From Kiritimatiellia bacterium (GTDB lineage: Bacteria; Verrucomicrobiota; Kiritimatiellia; JAFGHX01), in assembly GCA_016929905.1 (NCBI GenBank), contig JAFGHX010000317.1, positions 1 through 44,591 of the forward strand: a stretch of 44,591 nt of DNA, written 5' to 3'. Position 1 is the first letter of the stretch, and each line of letters begins with the position of its first letter. Below the pieces are notes generated by a model. The model had not been told where the DNA came from. It did no database searches and was given only the letters and a program-made list of their open reading frames with translations. The position numbers and the translations under genes are program-made. Shown piece by piece: positions 43,922-44,591 of the stretch.

Positions 43922-44395
43922 ATGAAGCAAGCCGTCATGCCGGAACCCGGCATGATCGTTTTCGAAGACGCCGAGCGCGCCGAACCGGGCCCTGACGACG
44001 TTGTGCTGGAGATGAAGCACATCGGCGTCTGCGGCTCGGACGTGCACGTGTTTCACGGCCAGCATCCGTTCACCGGCTACCCGATGATCCAGGGGCACGA
44101 ATGTTCCGCGCGGATCCACAGCGTGCGCAAGGGCGGACAAGTCCTCGTTGTGGCGGTGGTGGGCATGGGCATCCCGCTCGACGCCGGTATCATCCAGGAC
44201 CGCGAGATCGCGTTCAAGGGCACCTGCATGTACAAGAAAGAGGACTTCGCCACGGCGGCAGGCTACCTGGCCGAGGGCCGGTGCCTGATCGACAGGCTCA
44301 TCACGCACCATTTCCCGTTCGCCGACTACAGGGCCGCCTATGAACGGCTCGAGAAGAAGAACGAGCCGGTCATGAAGGTGATGATCGACCTGTGA
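43922..44395 (+). pseudogene. internally deleted zinc alcohol dehydrogenase
   Basis: The 157-residue reading joins the first about 64 residues of a medium-chain dehydrogenase (zinc words GVCGSDVH and IQGHE, residues 35-60) directly to the last part of the Rossmann domain and C-terminus (VRKGGQVLVVAVVG, then FPFADYRAAYERL). About 180-190 residues, including the NAD-binding glycine motif, are missing, without loss of frame near 44110. It cannot bind coenzyme normally. AGGAGG-like GGGAGG precedes the ATG, so it may still be translated. Confidence 0.8.
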
Positions 44396-44447
44396 GGGCC
44401 GGCCCATCAACCGTCGGCCATGGCTCCGCTCCAGCAAGCGGCTCGCG

Positions 44448-44504
44448 AGGACGCTCGCCCTCCATTTGTACATCATGTTGCATCAACTGAAGGGCGAGCG
44501 TCCT
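44448..44504. repeat. long inverted repeat
   Basis: AGGACGCTCGCCCT (44448-44461) and its exact complement (44491-44504) form 14-bp arms with a 29-nt loop, 53 bp after the deleted dehydrogenase. It could terminate transcription or be part of the palindromic repeat cluster that follows. Confidence 0.75.
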
Positions 44505-44532
44505 GAGGCTGTCTCAAAACCGGGGAACAGCC

Positions 44533-44566
44533 CTTTCGGCCTGAGGCCGATCAGCCTTTGGCTGAA
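44533..44566 (+). repeat. REP-like 34-bp element, copy 2
   Basis: The same double palindrome as 21551-21584 (33 of 34 positions, opposite orientation): CGGCCT/AGGCCG then TCAGCC/GGCTGA. A further AACGGGCTTTCAGCC word follows, suggesting the element continues to the window edge. Confidence 0.8.
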
Positions 44567-44591
44567 CGGGCTTTCAGCCAGGGGCCGATCG

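Overview
The window is GC-rich, densely coding DNA from a Gram-negative (diderm) bacterium. Outer-membrane and envelope genes (MlaE/MlaD-type transporter, beta-barrel protein, lipoprotein with lipobox) support the diderm call. The dispersed low-complexity words in the intergenic gaps (CTCGAG-centred 12-bp units, AACGTTGA runs, CACGAATGAA runs, TTCCATTC runs, GAGGTCAGA runs), the sequence of the RpoZ N-terminus and a canonical sigma-54 site suggest the PVC superphylum, most likely Kiritimatiellota or a relative. That placement is inference. No tRNA, rRNA, CRISPR array, complete insertion sequence or prophage was seen.

Layout. 0.1-5.7 kb (minus strand): a five-gene operon of sugar/sugar-acid enzymes (SDR close to D-mannonate oxidoreductase, HAD hydrolase, left-handed beta-helix protein, Gfo/Idh/MocA oxidoreductase, class III aminotransferase). 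5.7-7.8 kb: a repeat-rich gap, then a TauE/SafE-type exporter and a small membrane protein. 8.0-15.1 kb (minus): a tightly overlapping housekeeping operon pgpH-ybeY-DUF502-mgtE-recO-M20 peptidase. 15.2-16.4 kb: holA. 16.4-21.2 kb (minus): dnaK-groES-groEL, a strong hairpin, then rpoZ-smpB. The dnaK leader carries a perfect-consensus sigma-54 promoter. 21.6-22.9 kb: a zinc dehydrogenase resembling L-sorbose-1-phosphate reductase, probably with a nearly leaderless mRNA.

23.1-26.4 kb (plus): an MCE/Mla lipid-transport operon (MlaE permease, ABC ATPase homologue, MlaD, TPR lipoprotein). The ATPase homologue has lost Walker A, the signature, the Walker B acidic pair, the Q-loop and the H-loop. 26.5-30.3 kb: a 1272-residue REC-REC-PAS(x5)-HK-REC hybrid kinase. 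30.5-33.4 kb: a DUF1848 protein divergent from an MBL hydrolase/Ser-Thr kinase pair. 33.4-38.2 kb (minus): an operon joining a CHASE2 adenylate cyclase, an outer-membrane TPR/beta-barrel protein and a protein with two cyclic-nucleotide domains plus a rhodanese domain. This looks like a second-messenger synthesis and response cassette. 38.4-40.5 kb: secreted protein, ECF sigma factor, anti-sigma factor. 40.9-43.3 kb: two translationally coupled GT4 glycosyltransferases. 43.3-44.4 kb: two decayed genes, a DUF4143 ATPase C-terminal fragment and an internally deleted alcohol dehydrogenase. The window ends in palindromic repeats, one of which also occurs, inverted, at 21.55 kb.

The most interesting points are the motif-less ATPase inside an intact MCE operon, the cyclase/barrel/cNMP-rhodanese operon, sigma-54 control of the main chaperone operon, and two families of dispersed palindromic repeats. 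All calls come from reading the sequence; no database search was run.
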